A stretch of 64,000 nucleotides of DNA from a virus. A program made the translations under genes and the position numbers. Below are positions 47,771 to 55,812 of this stretch, piece after piece. The stretch lies in the IMG/VR virus record IMGVR_UViG_3300008050_000026, positions 33,075 through 97,074 of that record, one strand, 5' to 3'. Position 1 is the first letter of the stretch. Each line of letters begins with the position of its first letter. Below the pieces are notes generated by a model that had not been told where the DNA came from, did no database searches, and worked only from the letters and a program-made list of their open reading frames with translations.

Positions 47771-47962
47771 ATGAAAAAACATCAAACAGGCCCACATCAG
47801 AAGAAAGCTATACAGCGATTAACCTCCCGACATGATGGAGCGTATTTAACAGGACTTCAAGATATGTGCATATTGATGCATTTTCAACATGATCCAAAGA
47901 AAAAGCCTCTTACAGTTGAACAGGCTAATAATAGGATTGCATTATCAATACTTTATAACTAA
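47771..47962 (+). CDS. Small basic protein of unknown function
   Basis: A 63-residue protein starting three bases after the second type II element. It is basic at the N-terminus (KKHQTGPHQKKAIQRLTSRH), then amphipathic. Too short to place. Its close promoter suggests it is expressed with the DUF932-like gene that follows 10 bases later. Confidence 0.45.
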   Translation: MKKHQTGPHQKKAIQRLTSRHDGAYLTGLQDMCILMHFQHDPKKKPLTVEQANNRIALSILYN

Positions 47963-47972
47963 ATCATAAATC

Positions 47973-48797
47973 ATGAAAACAGATCGCAAAAAAATGTTGC
48001 TCCCTGTGGAGATGGTTGATACCAAAACGGTGTTACCAAACTTCGCAGTAACACACAAAAGGGAAAAGACGATTATCGTCACAAAAAAAGAAGGCCCAAA
48101 AATTGTTCATTTCGCTGGACCCAAATACAATCTGGTTCCAATGTCTGAAATTTTACTACCTTTCGAAAGGGATTTGAAATCTCTTGGTAAATTCGAATGT
48201 AAATACAATGTCTATGATGATGCTGTATTTTACCTTGATTATGTATTCACAGATAATGTGTTTTCGGTTGGAAAGGAAAGAAAGTACAAGAAATCTGATG
48301 GGATAACACCCAAACTCAAATTAGCCCATTCCTATAATGGTTGGATCAAATTCAACTTGAAGTTCGGATACGAAAGGCTCGTTTGTGAGAATGGTCTAAC
48401 GGTTTTCGACTACAAAGGAGGTTTCAGCGTAAAGCACACCGAACAACTTGCTGAAGGTAATGCCTTCAAAATGTGCAAGGAGGCAATTCAGGAATTTCTG
48501 GATGAGTCAAAGATCCTTTGGAAACCATACGAGGAACTATCAACTCAGGTAGTTACCAATTGGGAAGAAAGGATCCTCGAAATCATCACAGCTGTACCTG
48601 GGTTACCAAAAAGGGAAGCTGGCCAGAATTACATCAAGGAAGTTGTGGCTCGGGAAATGGATCATTTCGGTGTCAAAGAGGCTGATGATTGGTTGATTTA
48701 CAATGGAATTAACAATTTCATTAACCACGAATCTACTGCGGACCAAGAATACAAACAAAAACTGGATGCTAAGGTTCTTGAATTTGTGATGGCATAA
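47973..48797 (+). CDS. DUF932-like protein
   Basis: A 274-residue protein with 'GYERLVCENGLTVFDYKGGFSVKHTEQ' (about 133-159), the Cys-x-Asn-Gly pattern of the DUF932 family found in many phages and plasmids, of unknown function. The N-terminus has a lysine-rich beta domain; the C-terminus is helical. It ends shortly before a strong terminator, so it is the last gene of this small operon. Confidence 0.6.
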   Translation: MKTDRKKMLLPVEMVDTKTVLPNFAVTHKREKTIIVTKKEGPKIVHFAGPKYNLVPMSEILLPFERDLKSLGKFECKYNVYDDAVFYLDYVFTDNVFSVGKERKYKKSDGITPKLKLAHSYNGWIKFNLKFGYERLVCENGLTVFDYKGGFSVKHTEQLAEGNAFKMCKEAIQEFLDESKILWKPYEELSTQVVTNWEERILEIITAVPGLPKREAGQNYIKEVVAREMDHFGVKEADDWLIYNGINNFINHESTADQEYKQKLDAKVLEFVMA

Positions 48798-48823
48798 CAA
48801 TCACATCTTCTATTTTCTTAATC

Positions 48824-48846
48824 AAAGGGGCTTTGCCCCTTTTTTT
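48824..48846 (+). terminator. Rho-independent terminator after the DUF932-like gene
   Basis: AAAGGGGC-TTT-GCCCCTTT hairpin (48824-48842), followed directly by TTTT. The stem is GC-rich, eight base pairs. It closes the 46.3-48.8 kb unit just before the next promoter element. Confidence 0.85.
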
Positions 48847-48867
48847 AATAAGTAATGATTATTTTTG
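48846..48867 (+). promoter_or_regulatory. Promoter element before the packaging/sugar operon
   Basis: TAATAAGTAATGATTATTTTT followed by G, with TATTTTTG at 48860-48867. It is directly behind the terminator. ATG 48874 lies six bases after the box; ATG 48868 is adjacent to it, which makes 48874 the better start. It would drive the candidate small terminase, the sugar genes and the large terminase. Confidence 0.65.
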
Positions 48868-48873
48868 ATGTCA

Positions 48874-49530
48874 ATGGAAATCAACAATTTCAAAGTATCT
48901 AAGCCAACATTCATTAAATCAAAGGAACAATGGAGGTTGATCAAACGAGATAATAATGACAAGGTACTTGAAAGGTTGTTCTTTGATACAAAAGAGGAGG
49001 CCGATACTATTTACATCCATTTGAAAACAGAACAAGGTGCAAAGATCAAGGCTGACGAGATTTCTTCTTCTGATAAAAACAAATCATTAGCAAAAACTGG
49101 AGATGCTAAGATCAAGGTACTTACAGCCCACGATACTATGTTTGATATGTTAGTGTCTGGTTCTGCAAGATCTACTATTGTTGAAAAATGCATGGTTGAT
49201 TTTAAGATCAATAGAAGCCAAGCGTTATTGATCCTGAAAGAAGTACTTGATACTGTGACATTATTCACACTTTCAAATATTGATGATATTATACCCATCC
49301 ACGTAAAAAGATACGAGGACATTTATGCTGCTGCTGAAACTGCTGGCTTTGATAAGTTGGCTTTGAAAGCATTGAATGCTAAGGAAAAATTGATTGGAAT
49401 GTCCAACAATAATGTTGAGGTTATCATCAACCAAGACAATTTCATTCAGGAATACAATTTTGACGATATTATTTTGAATAAGGAGGAGACAAATAAATTT
49501 GACCAAATCATGAAAAAAGCAAAAATCTAA
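48874..49530 (+). CDS. Candidate small terminase subunit
   Basis: A 218-residue protein starting at ATG 48874, chosen because 48868 directly abuts the promoter box. It is mostly helical. The C-terminal 'IPIHVKRYEDIYAAAETAGFDKLALKALNAKEKLIGM' looks like the oligomerising helices of phage small terminases, with a possible HTH region at 'STIVEKCMVDFKINRSQALLILKEVLD'. Small terminases recognise the packaging site and stimulate the motor; the large terminase lies three genes further on in the same transcription unit. Confidence 0.55.
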   Translation: MEINNFKVSKPTFIKSKEQWRLIKRDNNDKVLERLFFDTKEEADTIYIHLKTEQGAKIKADEISSSDKNKSLAKTGDAKIKVLTAHDTMFDMLVSGSARSTIVEKCMVDFKINRSQALLILKEVLDTVTLFTLSNIDDIIPIHVKRYEDIYAAAETAGFDKLALKALNAKEKLIGMSNNNVEVIINQDNFIQEYNFDDIILNKEETNKFDQIMKKAKI

Positions 49531-50150
49531 TGGCATGTTATTTGATAAGGGATAAAGAAGGCAATCCAAAAGTTGGGTTCATCCACATCTATAAGAATGG
49601 TGGAATGTCTGTAAGAAAAGAAATTGATAGGATATGCAAAGACCGAGGGTATACTCAGGAAGTTGTTGCCCAAGATGAAGGATCTTTATTTCTGAATAAA
49701 CAGGCTTTTGAACATTGGGGAGATGATTGGGGGCATGCATATAAGTTTGCAATTGTCCGATTACCTTATTCAAGAATGGTTTCATTGTATCATTTCATAA
49801 TTCAAAGAAAACAAAAACCTTTGTTTGATATGATCAAAGGAAAAAGTTTCAAGCAATTCATGCAAATGACATTTGAACATAAAACTGGAGCTAATGTAAA
49901 GCAAAAGGATTATGTTCTGGTTGACAACGTGATGCGTGTTCAACATATATGCCACCTTGAAACACTTGAACAGGATCTGAAAGTTGTAAATGCACAAACA
50001 GGTCTTGATTTTAAGATCAAACATGACAACAAGTCTCAACACAAACACTGGTCTCAGTATTTTCCAAAATCAGTATTGAATGCTACTTTTAAGTTCTTCA
50101 AAGAAGACTTCGAGCTATTCGGATACACAAAACAAGGAAACCTATCATGA
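49530..50150 (+). CDS. Sulfotransferase-like protein 1
   Basis: A 206-residue carbohydrate-sulfotransferase-like protein. The 5'-phosphosulfate-binding loop is seen in 'FIHIYKNGGMSV' (17-28; family pattern K-x-G-G/S-x-S-hydrophobic), and the 3'-phosphate site in 'FAIVRLPYSRMVSLYHF' (about 73-89; family R-x-P-x-x-R-x-x-S-x-Y). Such enzymes move sulfate from PAPS to a sugar hydroxyl. It starts in TAATG from the candidate small terminase and is coupled by ATGA to the fucose pathway genes. A second such gene lies at 63161. The natural target is unknown. Confidence 0.65.
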   Translation: MACYLIRDKEGNPKVGFIHIYKNGGMSVRKEIDRICKDRGYTQEVVAQDEGSLFLNKQAFEHWGDDWGHAYKFAIVRLPYSRMVSLYHFIIQRKQKPLFDMIKGKSFKQFMQMTFEHKTGANVKQKDYVLVDNVMRVQHICHLETLEQDLKVVNAQTGLDFKIKHDNKSQHKHWSQYFPKSVLNATFKFFKEDFELFGYTKQGNLS

Positions 50151-51076
50151 AGAAAACATCAAGGATTTTAGTAATTGGTGCCAATGGGATGGTTGGGTCT
50201 TCTTTAATGAGATTTTTGAAAAGAAAAGGTTTCAAATCTGTAATAGGTTCAACAAGGGATGATACTAATTTATTAGACTTGAAGCAGGTATCGTCTATGT
50301 ACAGAATGGCATCTGCAGAATATGTTTTCATGTGTGCAGGTAAAGTAGGAGGTATAAAGGCTAATAACGAGCAACGTGTGGAGTTCATGGAACAAAACAC
50401 ATTGATAGCAATAAATACTATTTCACAGGCATACGCTCAAGGTGTAAAGAAATTCTTGTATTTGGGATCTTCTTGTGTATATCCAAGATCTGTGGATACA
50501 CCTATTGCTGAAAGTTCTTTATTATCAGGTCCTTTGGAACAAACAAACGAACCTTACGCTTTGGCTAAAATACTTGGTATCAAGTTATGTGAAAACTATC
50601 GTTCTCAACATAACGCTGATTTCATTTCATGCATGCCTTGTAATTTATATGGCCCAGGTGATAATTATGATCTTGACTCAAGCCATGTGATGGCAGCAAT
50701 GATCAGAAAATTACATTATGCAAAAGAGGAAAATCTGAATGAAGTTACTTTTTGGGGTACTGGAAATCCTCTTCGTGAATTTGTTTATGTTGATGATCTT
50801 GCTGAAGCACTTCAGTTCTTAATGGAAAACTATTCTGAACAAGAAACAATAAACGTAGGTGCATACAGTGATTTTCATATAAAAGATCTTGCTGAAGTTG
50901 TTGCTAAGGTTATTGGATATGAAGGTGCAATTGAATTTGATCATGTTCATCCAGATGGAACTATGAGAAAAAAGGTTTCAACATCTAAAATGTCAAAACT
51001 TGGATGGACACCTAAGACAATGATTTTTGATGGAATAAAAAGAACTTACGAACAATACATAAAAACGTTAAAATGA
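50147..51076 (+). CDS. fcl: GDP-L-fucose synthase (WcaG/Fcl-like)
   Basis: A 309-residue NADPH-dependent bifunctional epimerase/reductase. The Rossmann motif is 'IGANGMVGSSL' (9-19), the catalytic residues S108/S109 and Y137-x-x-x-K141 (YALAK), and 'SSCVYP', 'MPCNLYGPGDNYD' are typical of Fcl. It turns GDP-4-keto-6-deoxymannose into GDP-L-fucose, the product of the next enzyme, encoded directly downstream. It shares ATGA overlap with both neighbours. Confidence 0.87.
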   Translation: MKKTSRILVIGANGMVGSSLMRFLKRKGFKSVIGSTRDDTNLLDLKQVSSMYRMASAEYVFMCAGKVGGIKANNEQRVEFMEQNTLIAINTISQAYAQGVKKFLYLGSSCVYPRSVDTPIAESSLLSGPLEQTNEPYALAKILGIKLCENYRSQHNADFISCMPCNLYGPGDNYDLDSSHVMAAMIRKLHYAKEENLNEVTFWGTGNPLREFVYVDDLAEALQFLMENYSEQETINVGAYSDFHIKDLAEVVAKVIGYEGAIEFDHVHPDGTMRKKVSTSKMSKLGWTPKTMIFDGIKRTYEQYIKTLK

Positions 51077-52068
51077 AAATAGCATTGATCTATGGTGTTA
51101 CAGGAATGGATGGTTCACATCTTGCTGAACTATTATTGGAAAAGGAATATGTCGTACACGGCGTAATAAGAAGATCTTCTTCTTTTAATACTGGGAGAAT
51201 TGATCATATAATCAAGGATTTGAATTTGCATTACGGGGATATTACAGATCCAAATTCTGTCAACAGTTTGATTAGTAAAATCCAACCAGATGAAATCTAT
51301 AATTTAGCGGCTCAATCTCATGTGGCTGTTTCATTTGAAATGCCTAACTATACAGGGCAGGTTGATGCAATGGGAACTACAAACATACTTGAAGCAGTAA
51401 GAAATTTGTCTCACCATTCAAAGTTCTATCAAGCATCAACATCTGAGTTATTTGGAAAAGTTGTTGAAACACCTCAAAAAGAAACAACTCCCTTTTACCC
51501 ACGAAGTCCATACGCTGTTGCCAAACTATATGGATATTGGATTACAAAAAATTATCGTGAAGCGTATGATTTGTTCGTTTGTAATGGTATTTTGTTCAAT
51601 CATACGGGTCCAAGACGCGGGGGAACCTTTGTAGAGAAGAAAATTGTTGATGGATTATGCAAATTCATTGAAGGAGGGCGAGGAATAAGACTTGGGAACA
51701 TCTATTCCAAGCGAGATATTGGTTTTGCACCTGAATATGTGGAAGGTATGTGGCGAATGCTTCAACAAGATGATCCTGATGACTACGTTCTTTCAACTGG
51801 GATTACAACTACAATAAAGGATATTGTAATTGAAGTCCTTTCGATTTTAGGAATAGAACATAAGTGGTTAGGTGAAGGCTTAAATGAAATTTGTGTTGAA
51901 AAAGGAACAGACAAAATAATCGTATCAATTGATGAGAGGTATTTCAGACCAACAGAAGTTGACTTATTACTTGGTGATAATTCAAAAGCAAAAGAGAAAT
52001 TAGGTTGGGAACCTACATACGATCTGAATAAGATACTTCATACAATGATAAAAATGGCACAGGAATGA
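51073..52068 (+). CDS. gmd: GDP-mannose 4,6-dehydratase
   Basis: A 331-residue dehydratase. 'IYGVTGMDGSHLAELLLEKEY' (G-x-x-G-x-x-G) is the NADP motif; 'STSELFG' and 'YPRSPYAVAKLYGYW' hold the catalytic Thr/Ser, Glu and Tyr-x-x-x-Lys; 'RRSSSFNTGRIDH' is diagnostic for GMD. It makes GDP-4-keto-6-deoxymannose from GDP-mannose, feeding the Fcl encoded just upstream. The pair is sufficient for GDP-L-fucose (GDP-mannose supplied by the host). Confidence 0.9.
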   Translation: MKIALIYGVTGMDGSHLAELLLEKEYVVHGVIRRSSSFNTGRIDHIIKDLNLHYGDITDPNSVNSLISKIQPDEIYNLAAQSHVAVSFEMPNYTGQVDAMGTTNILEAVRNLSHHSKFYQASTSELFGKVVETPQKETTPFYPRSPYAVAKLYGYWITKNYREAYDLFVCNGILFNHTGPRRGGTFVEKKIVDGLCKFIEGGRGIRLGNIYSKRDIGFAPEYVEGMWRMLQQDDPDDYVLSTGITTTIKDIVIEVLSILGIEHKWLGEGLNEICVEKGTDKIIVSIDERYFRPTEVDLLLGDNSKAKEKLGWEPTYDLNKILHTMIKMAQE

Positions 52069-53522
52069 TTGCTGTAGACAAGGAACTTGAAATTGAGTTG
52101 CTTAAGGAGGTATACAAACGAAGCTATTATGAATTTTTCAAAGATGCTTTCGCTTTATTACACCCAGGGGAACCTTATGATGACAATTGGCATATTGAAC
52201 ACTTATGTAATAGATTACAGCAGGAGTTATTCAGGATAAGAGCTCGAAAGAAAAGGCAACGCGATATCATTGTAAATATGCCTTTTAGATCAAGTAAAAG
52301 TTTGATCGTCACAGTAATATATCCTGCATGGGTCTGGTCTCAGGATCCTCAAGTAAAATTTATATGCACATCATTCTCCGATCCACTTTCATTAGAACAT
52401 GCTTCAAGATCAAGAACCTTGATAATGTCAGAATGGTATCAAACGCTATATGGTGACAAGGTTATTTTAAGATCAGATGAAAACACGAAATCGTTCTTCT
52501 CAACTGATCGTTATGGATTTAGAAAATCTGTAGGTACTGGTGGACAAATTACAGGATCAGGTTCTGACATCATAATAATTGATGATCCACAAAATCCTAA
52601 GAAAGCATCATCGGAAGTTGAACGACAGAATACTATTGATTTTTACGATTTTACATTATTCTCAAGATTGAACCAACCAGACATTGGAGTAAGAATAATC
52701 GTAATGCAAAGACTACATGAAGAAGATCTATCTGGACACTTAATTGAAACAAGACCCGATGATCATGAACACATTTGTTTTCCTGCTGAACTTACACCAA
52801 AAACAAGGGAATATGTTTCGCCTGAAAGTGTATTGAAACATTATCGCGATGGATTATTCTGGCATACAAGGTTCAGTAAAAAGCAACTTATTGCTTATGG
52901 TGCAGCTTTAGGATCAGTACAATATGCTGGACAACTTCAACAATTACCTGCACCAGAAGAAGGGAACATAATTAAACGAGATTGGTTTGAGATAGTTCCA
53001 GCGCATACTGTTGAAAGGGACGAATACAAGCATCCTATAAAGTTCTACCTTGATACAGCCGAAACAGAGAAACAAGAAGGTGATGCAACAGGAATTTGTG
53101 CATGTTTCAAAAAGGACAACAGGTTGTATATCACAAATGTGATCGAGGTCAGAAAAGAATTTCATCAACTCATTAAGTACATACCTGTTTTCGCTAAAGC
53201 AAATATGTATACAGGAGGTTCACAAATAAAGGTTGAACCAAAATCATCAGGTAAGTCAATTGTTTCTCAGTTAAGAACAGAAACTCAATTGAATATTTCT
53301 GAACTACCTGCACCAACAGATGATAAATTGACAAGAGCCACTGCTGTTACACCTATCATTGAAAGTGGTAGAGTTATTTTGATCCAAGGTGCATACTTAT
53401 CAAATTTCATGGCACAATTAACATCATTTCCAAACGCTAAACATGATGATATGTTTGATGCATTCATCCATGCAGTAACAGACCAGTTGGCTGGAGGGGA
53501 TTTTGACTTCGCATTTGTATGA
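52065..53522 (+). CDS. terL: Terminase large subunit
   Basis: A 485-residue packaging motor. The ATPase has a Walker A at 'NMPFRSSKSL' (about 71-80; the usual G before K is Ser) and a Walker B in 'DIIIIDDPQNP' (about 168-178). The C-terminal nuclease has D in 'FYLDTAETEKQEGDATG' (about 325-341) and 'KHDDMFDAFIHA' (about 462-473), the RNase H-like metal site. It pumps DNA into the prohead and cuts concatemers. It is the best marker of the phage in this window. It overlaps the GMD stop by ATGA. Confidence 0.87.
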   Translation: MIAVDKELEIELLKEVYKRSYYEFFKDAFALLHPGEPYDDNWHIEHLCNRLQQELFRIRARKKRQRDIIVNMPFRSSKSLIVTVIYPAWVWSQDPQVKFICTSFSDPLSLEHASRSRTLIMSEWYQTLYGDKVILRSDENTKSFFSTDRYGFRKSVGTGGQITGSGSDIIIIDDPQNPKKASSEVERQNTIDFYDFTLFSRLNQPDIGVRIIVMQRLHEEDLSGHLIETRPDDHEHICFPAELTPKTREYVSPESVLKHYRDGLFWHTRFSKKQLIAYGAALGSVQYAGQLQQLPAPEEGNIIKRDWFEIVPAHTVERDEYKHPIKFYLDTAETEKQEGDATGICACFKKDNRLYITNVIEVRKEFHQLIKYIPVFAKANMYTGGSQIKVEPKSSGKSIVSQLRTETQLNISELPAPTDDKLTRATAVTPIIESGRVILIQGAYLSNFMAQLTSFPNAKHDDMFDAFIHAVTDQLAGGDFDFAFV

Positions 53523-54436
53523 TAACACAAGACGACATACAGGCATATTCAGATAGACGAAAAGAGCTATTGAATAACAAGGCATTCAAGTCTGAATGTG
53601 GAAAATGCAATGGTGCAGGGGTGGTAATAAAGAAACGAGGAGGGGCTAAGAATAATATCTTCAGAAAATGTTCAATCTGTAGAGGATCTGGTGAAATAAC
53701 AAAAAAGGAATTTGGTGCTAAGACTATTGCTTTATCTGAGTTGTTCTATAAAGGATATACAAGGAGTGATTTGAGGCACATGCTGATAAAAACTTTCAGG
53801 TTAAATCCAGCAACTGCTGAAATGGATGTATCACGTGCTTTTCATTATATTGAAAACGAACATTCTACAAATAAAAAGGATGTCCTGTCAATTCATTACA
53901 GGAGGTATGAAAGGATCTTCAGAAAATATGCTGAATTAGATATTGAATTGGTGCCAAAACATTTACGTGGTTTGAGAATGTTTGAAGCGCTGTCAATAAT
54001 GATCGAAACCCTTCAATCAAAAGAACGTGCATTTGGAATGCATGCACAGAATTTTTCACTTAAGATCAACCAATTCAACATAGCACAAAAGAAAGTAGCA
54101 ACAAGAAATAAGTATGACTTCAAAAAATTATCATTGGAGGAACTCGTTGAAATCAAAACACTGATTGATGTTGCTAAGAAAAGAACTCAAGCAAGCATGG
54201 TTGTTGACTCAGATGTGGCTGCAGATATGGAGTTTGAAAAGATGACAAGCGCTAAAAGGCGAAAAGAAGAGGTTGAATACGATCATCCAATTCAAAAAGT
54301 AAAGACAAAAAAGCATCGAAAGGAAAAGGAATTTCAACATGTTCCTATGAAGACTGCTGATGATATTAAGAAAAAAATCAACGAGAGCTTAAAAAATAGT
54401 ATTATTGTTAGTATGAATAAGAAGAAAAATGGCTGA
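53519..54436 (+). CDS. DnaJ-type zinc-finger protein after the large terminase
   Basis: A 305-residue protein in ATGA overlap with terL. Two CxxCxGxG units (CGKCNGAG at about 27-34 and CSICRGSG at about 51-58) form half of a DnaJ-type zinc finger. A helix-rich middle (FYKGYTRSDLRHMLIKTFRLNPATAEMDVSRAFHYIE, HTH-like) and a basic C-terminal tail (KKHRKEKEF...) follow. Together with its place next to terL, it might be a DNA-binding packaging factor or an alternative small terminase. Function is not established. Confidence 0.55.
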   Translation: MITQDDIQAYSDRRKELLNNKAFKSECGKCNGAGVVIKKRGGAKNNIFRKCSICRGSGEITKKEFGAKTIALSELFYKGYTRSDLRHMLIKTFRLNPATAEMDVSRAFHYIENEHSTNKKDVLSIHYRRYERIFRKYAELDIELVPKHLRGLRMFEALSIMIETLQSKERAFGMHAQNFSLKINQFNIAQKKVATRNKYDFKKLSLEELVEIKTLIDVAKKRTQASMVVDSDVAADMEFEKMTSAKRRKEEVEYDHPIQKVKTKKHRKEKEFQHVPMKTADDIKKKINESLKNSIIVSMNKKKNG

Positions 54437-54965
54437 AAAAACAGAACTTCGAGATAAAGTTAGACCTTTTGTATTATCACTTACTAACAAGGTAAGTGAT
54501 CAACGGTGGGGAGTTACACCTGAAACACTGGTAAATATTAGTAGAGGAGCATTTGATCTTTACAAAGATATTTTATCTGAAGGTGATCGTGATCTACTTG
54601 GTGCTGTGATCATGCTATTCTTCATACCTGATGATTACAAAATTGATTACATCGATGTTAGAAATGACGTAAGCATTGAAGTTGGAAGAATACTTGAAAC
54701 TGCAAAAACAATTACTACTGATACAATCAAAGGTGATTATGATCAAAATTTCATTTTTTTGATTTCAGAAATCATTCAAGGTAATATCATAAAAATGACT
54801 GATCCAACTTTGTATGGTACGAAGCAGGCAGCATATCCAGCACTTAGGGCTATTCATTCTCGTTCAGATCAACAAGTTCTCATATCAACCCTTGACGTTA
54901 TTTATCTATACTCAGAGTCAAGTGTATCAGTTTCATCCTCAGGATCCAGTGTTAGCACACCTTGA
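54429..54965 (+). CDS. Unknown protein with Ser/Val C-terminal tail
   Basis: A 178-residue helical protein, start overlapping the preceding gene by eight bases. The C-terminus is 'SVSVSSSGSSVSTP', a low-complexity tail close to that of the virion-region gene at 20747 and to the linker in the 614-residue baseplate protein. Shared tails suggest a common processing or assembly context, perhaps a structural protein. The body has no recognised motif. Confidence 0.5.
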   Translation: MAEKTELRDKVRPFVLSLTNKVSDQRWGVTPETLVNISRGAFDLYKDILSEGDRDLLGAVIMLFFIPDDYKIDYIDVRNDVSIEVGRILETAKTITTDTIKGDYDQNFIFLISEIIQGNIIKMTDPTLYGTKQAAYPALRAIHSRSDQQVLISTLDVIYLYSESSVSVSSSGSSVSTP

Positions 54966-55531
54966 TGGAAATAGGTCAATGTAAAAAATGTCCAACAGGA
55001 CAAAAGAAACCCATAGTTAATAGAACACATTGGTTGTGTGATGATCATAATTATATGAGGCTTCATGGTGGTAAAACACGTCATGAGGCTCAGTTGGAGA
55101 AGGCTAAGGCTCAACAAAAGGTAAGGAAACCAATTGTATTCAAAAAGACACCCAGAAAACCTATAAAAAGGAGGAAAAGACCTATTGATGTTGAGTATTC
55201 AATTTTGATAAGAGAAATCGCAAGTGAAAGGGAAAAAGTATGTACAGGTTGTGGTAGACCCCAAGGAGGTGACATAAGACTTTCAAATAGTCATCTCATT
55301 TCAAGAAAGCATTGTCAGGAAATTGGACGTATGGATCTAATTGCTGATAAGAACAACATTACTTACCATTGTATGGACTTCGGAAATAACGAAGGTTGCC
55401 ATAGAAAATGGGAGGGTCCTCGAAAAATAGAGTTGCTTGATTACCACATGAACATGACGTATGTGAAATCTATTAACATTCAACTGTTCACAAGATTAAA
55501 AATTTCAGCGGAAAGTTTTTCTAATAAATAA
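54965..55531 (+). CDS. HNH-type nuclease-like protein
   Basis: A 188-residue protein from ATG 54965 (TGATG overlap). Four or more cysteine sites are visible: 'GQCKKCPTGQKK' near the start, 'CTGCGRPQGG' in the middle and 'CMDFGNNEGCHRKWE' at the end, with 'SNSHLISRKHCQEIG' (H-x-x-x-R). This is a zinc-bound HNH/NinG-like layout, in which the histidine and asparagine-containing strand holds the metal. A site-specific nick or packaging accessory role is possible. There is a basic linker (PRKPIKRRKRP) that could bind DNA. Confidence 0.6.
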   Translation: MEIGQCKKCPTGQKKPIVNRTHWLCDDHNYMRLHGGKTRHEAQLEKAKAQQKVRKPIVFKKTPRKPIKRRKRPIDVEYSILIREIASEREKVCTGCGRPQGGDIRLSNSHLISRKHCQEIGRMDLIADKNNITYHCMDFGNNEGCHRKWEGPRKIELLDYHMNMTYVKSINIQLFTRLKISAESFSNK

Positions 55532-55547
55532 AATTTTATTATTTTTG
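55522..55547 (+). promoter_or_regulatory. Promoter element before the small gene and DnaQ-like exonuclease
   Basis: TAATAAATAAAATTTTATTATTTTTG, with TATTTTTG at 55540-55547 and TTTT at 55517-55520 (19 bases upstream, one base from TTTG). The upstream stop is within it. ATG 55591 is 43 bases further on, one of the longer leaders of the series. Confidence 0.6.
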
Positions 55548-55590
55548 TGTACGAACAACAAATAATCGTTCATTATTGAAGTAACTGAAG

Positions 55591-55812
55591 ATGAGATTGA
55601 ATTCAAACGAATACACATTTGAAACACTGGTTGAGCATCTTACCGAAAAACATGGTAAGAAATCAACAGGTGAGGATTTTAATAAGAGCGATGTAGCTCA
55701 GTATTTGATACGAGGAAAACTCCCAAAAAAGTATGGTGGTCATAAGATTGAGAAATCTTCTCAACACGGTATTGCTATCATCACTATGTCAAAGGCAAAA
55801 GTTGATGCTTAA
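55591..55812 (+). CDS. Unknown small basic protein
   Basis: A 73-residue protein (MRLNSNEYTFETLVEHLTEKHGKKSTGEDF...) after a 43-base leader from the promoter. The pattern of a short helical domain with a 'SDVAQYLIRGKLPKKYGGHKI' segment resembles small DNA-binding or adaptor peptides. It overlaps the DnaQ-like start by eight bases. Confidence 0.45.
   Translation: MRLNSNEYTFETLVEHLTEKHGKKSTGEDFNKSDVAQYLIRGKLPKKYGGHKIEKSSQHGIAIITMSKAKVDA

Noticed and set aside
51073-52068. Sugar genes as remnants of a bacterial chromosome or prophage neighbour
   Set aside because: They are in overlapping frames with phage packaging genes on both sides and have the same A+T-rich style, so they are part of the phage operon.
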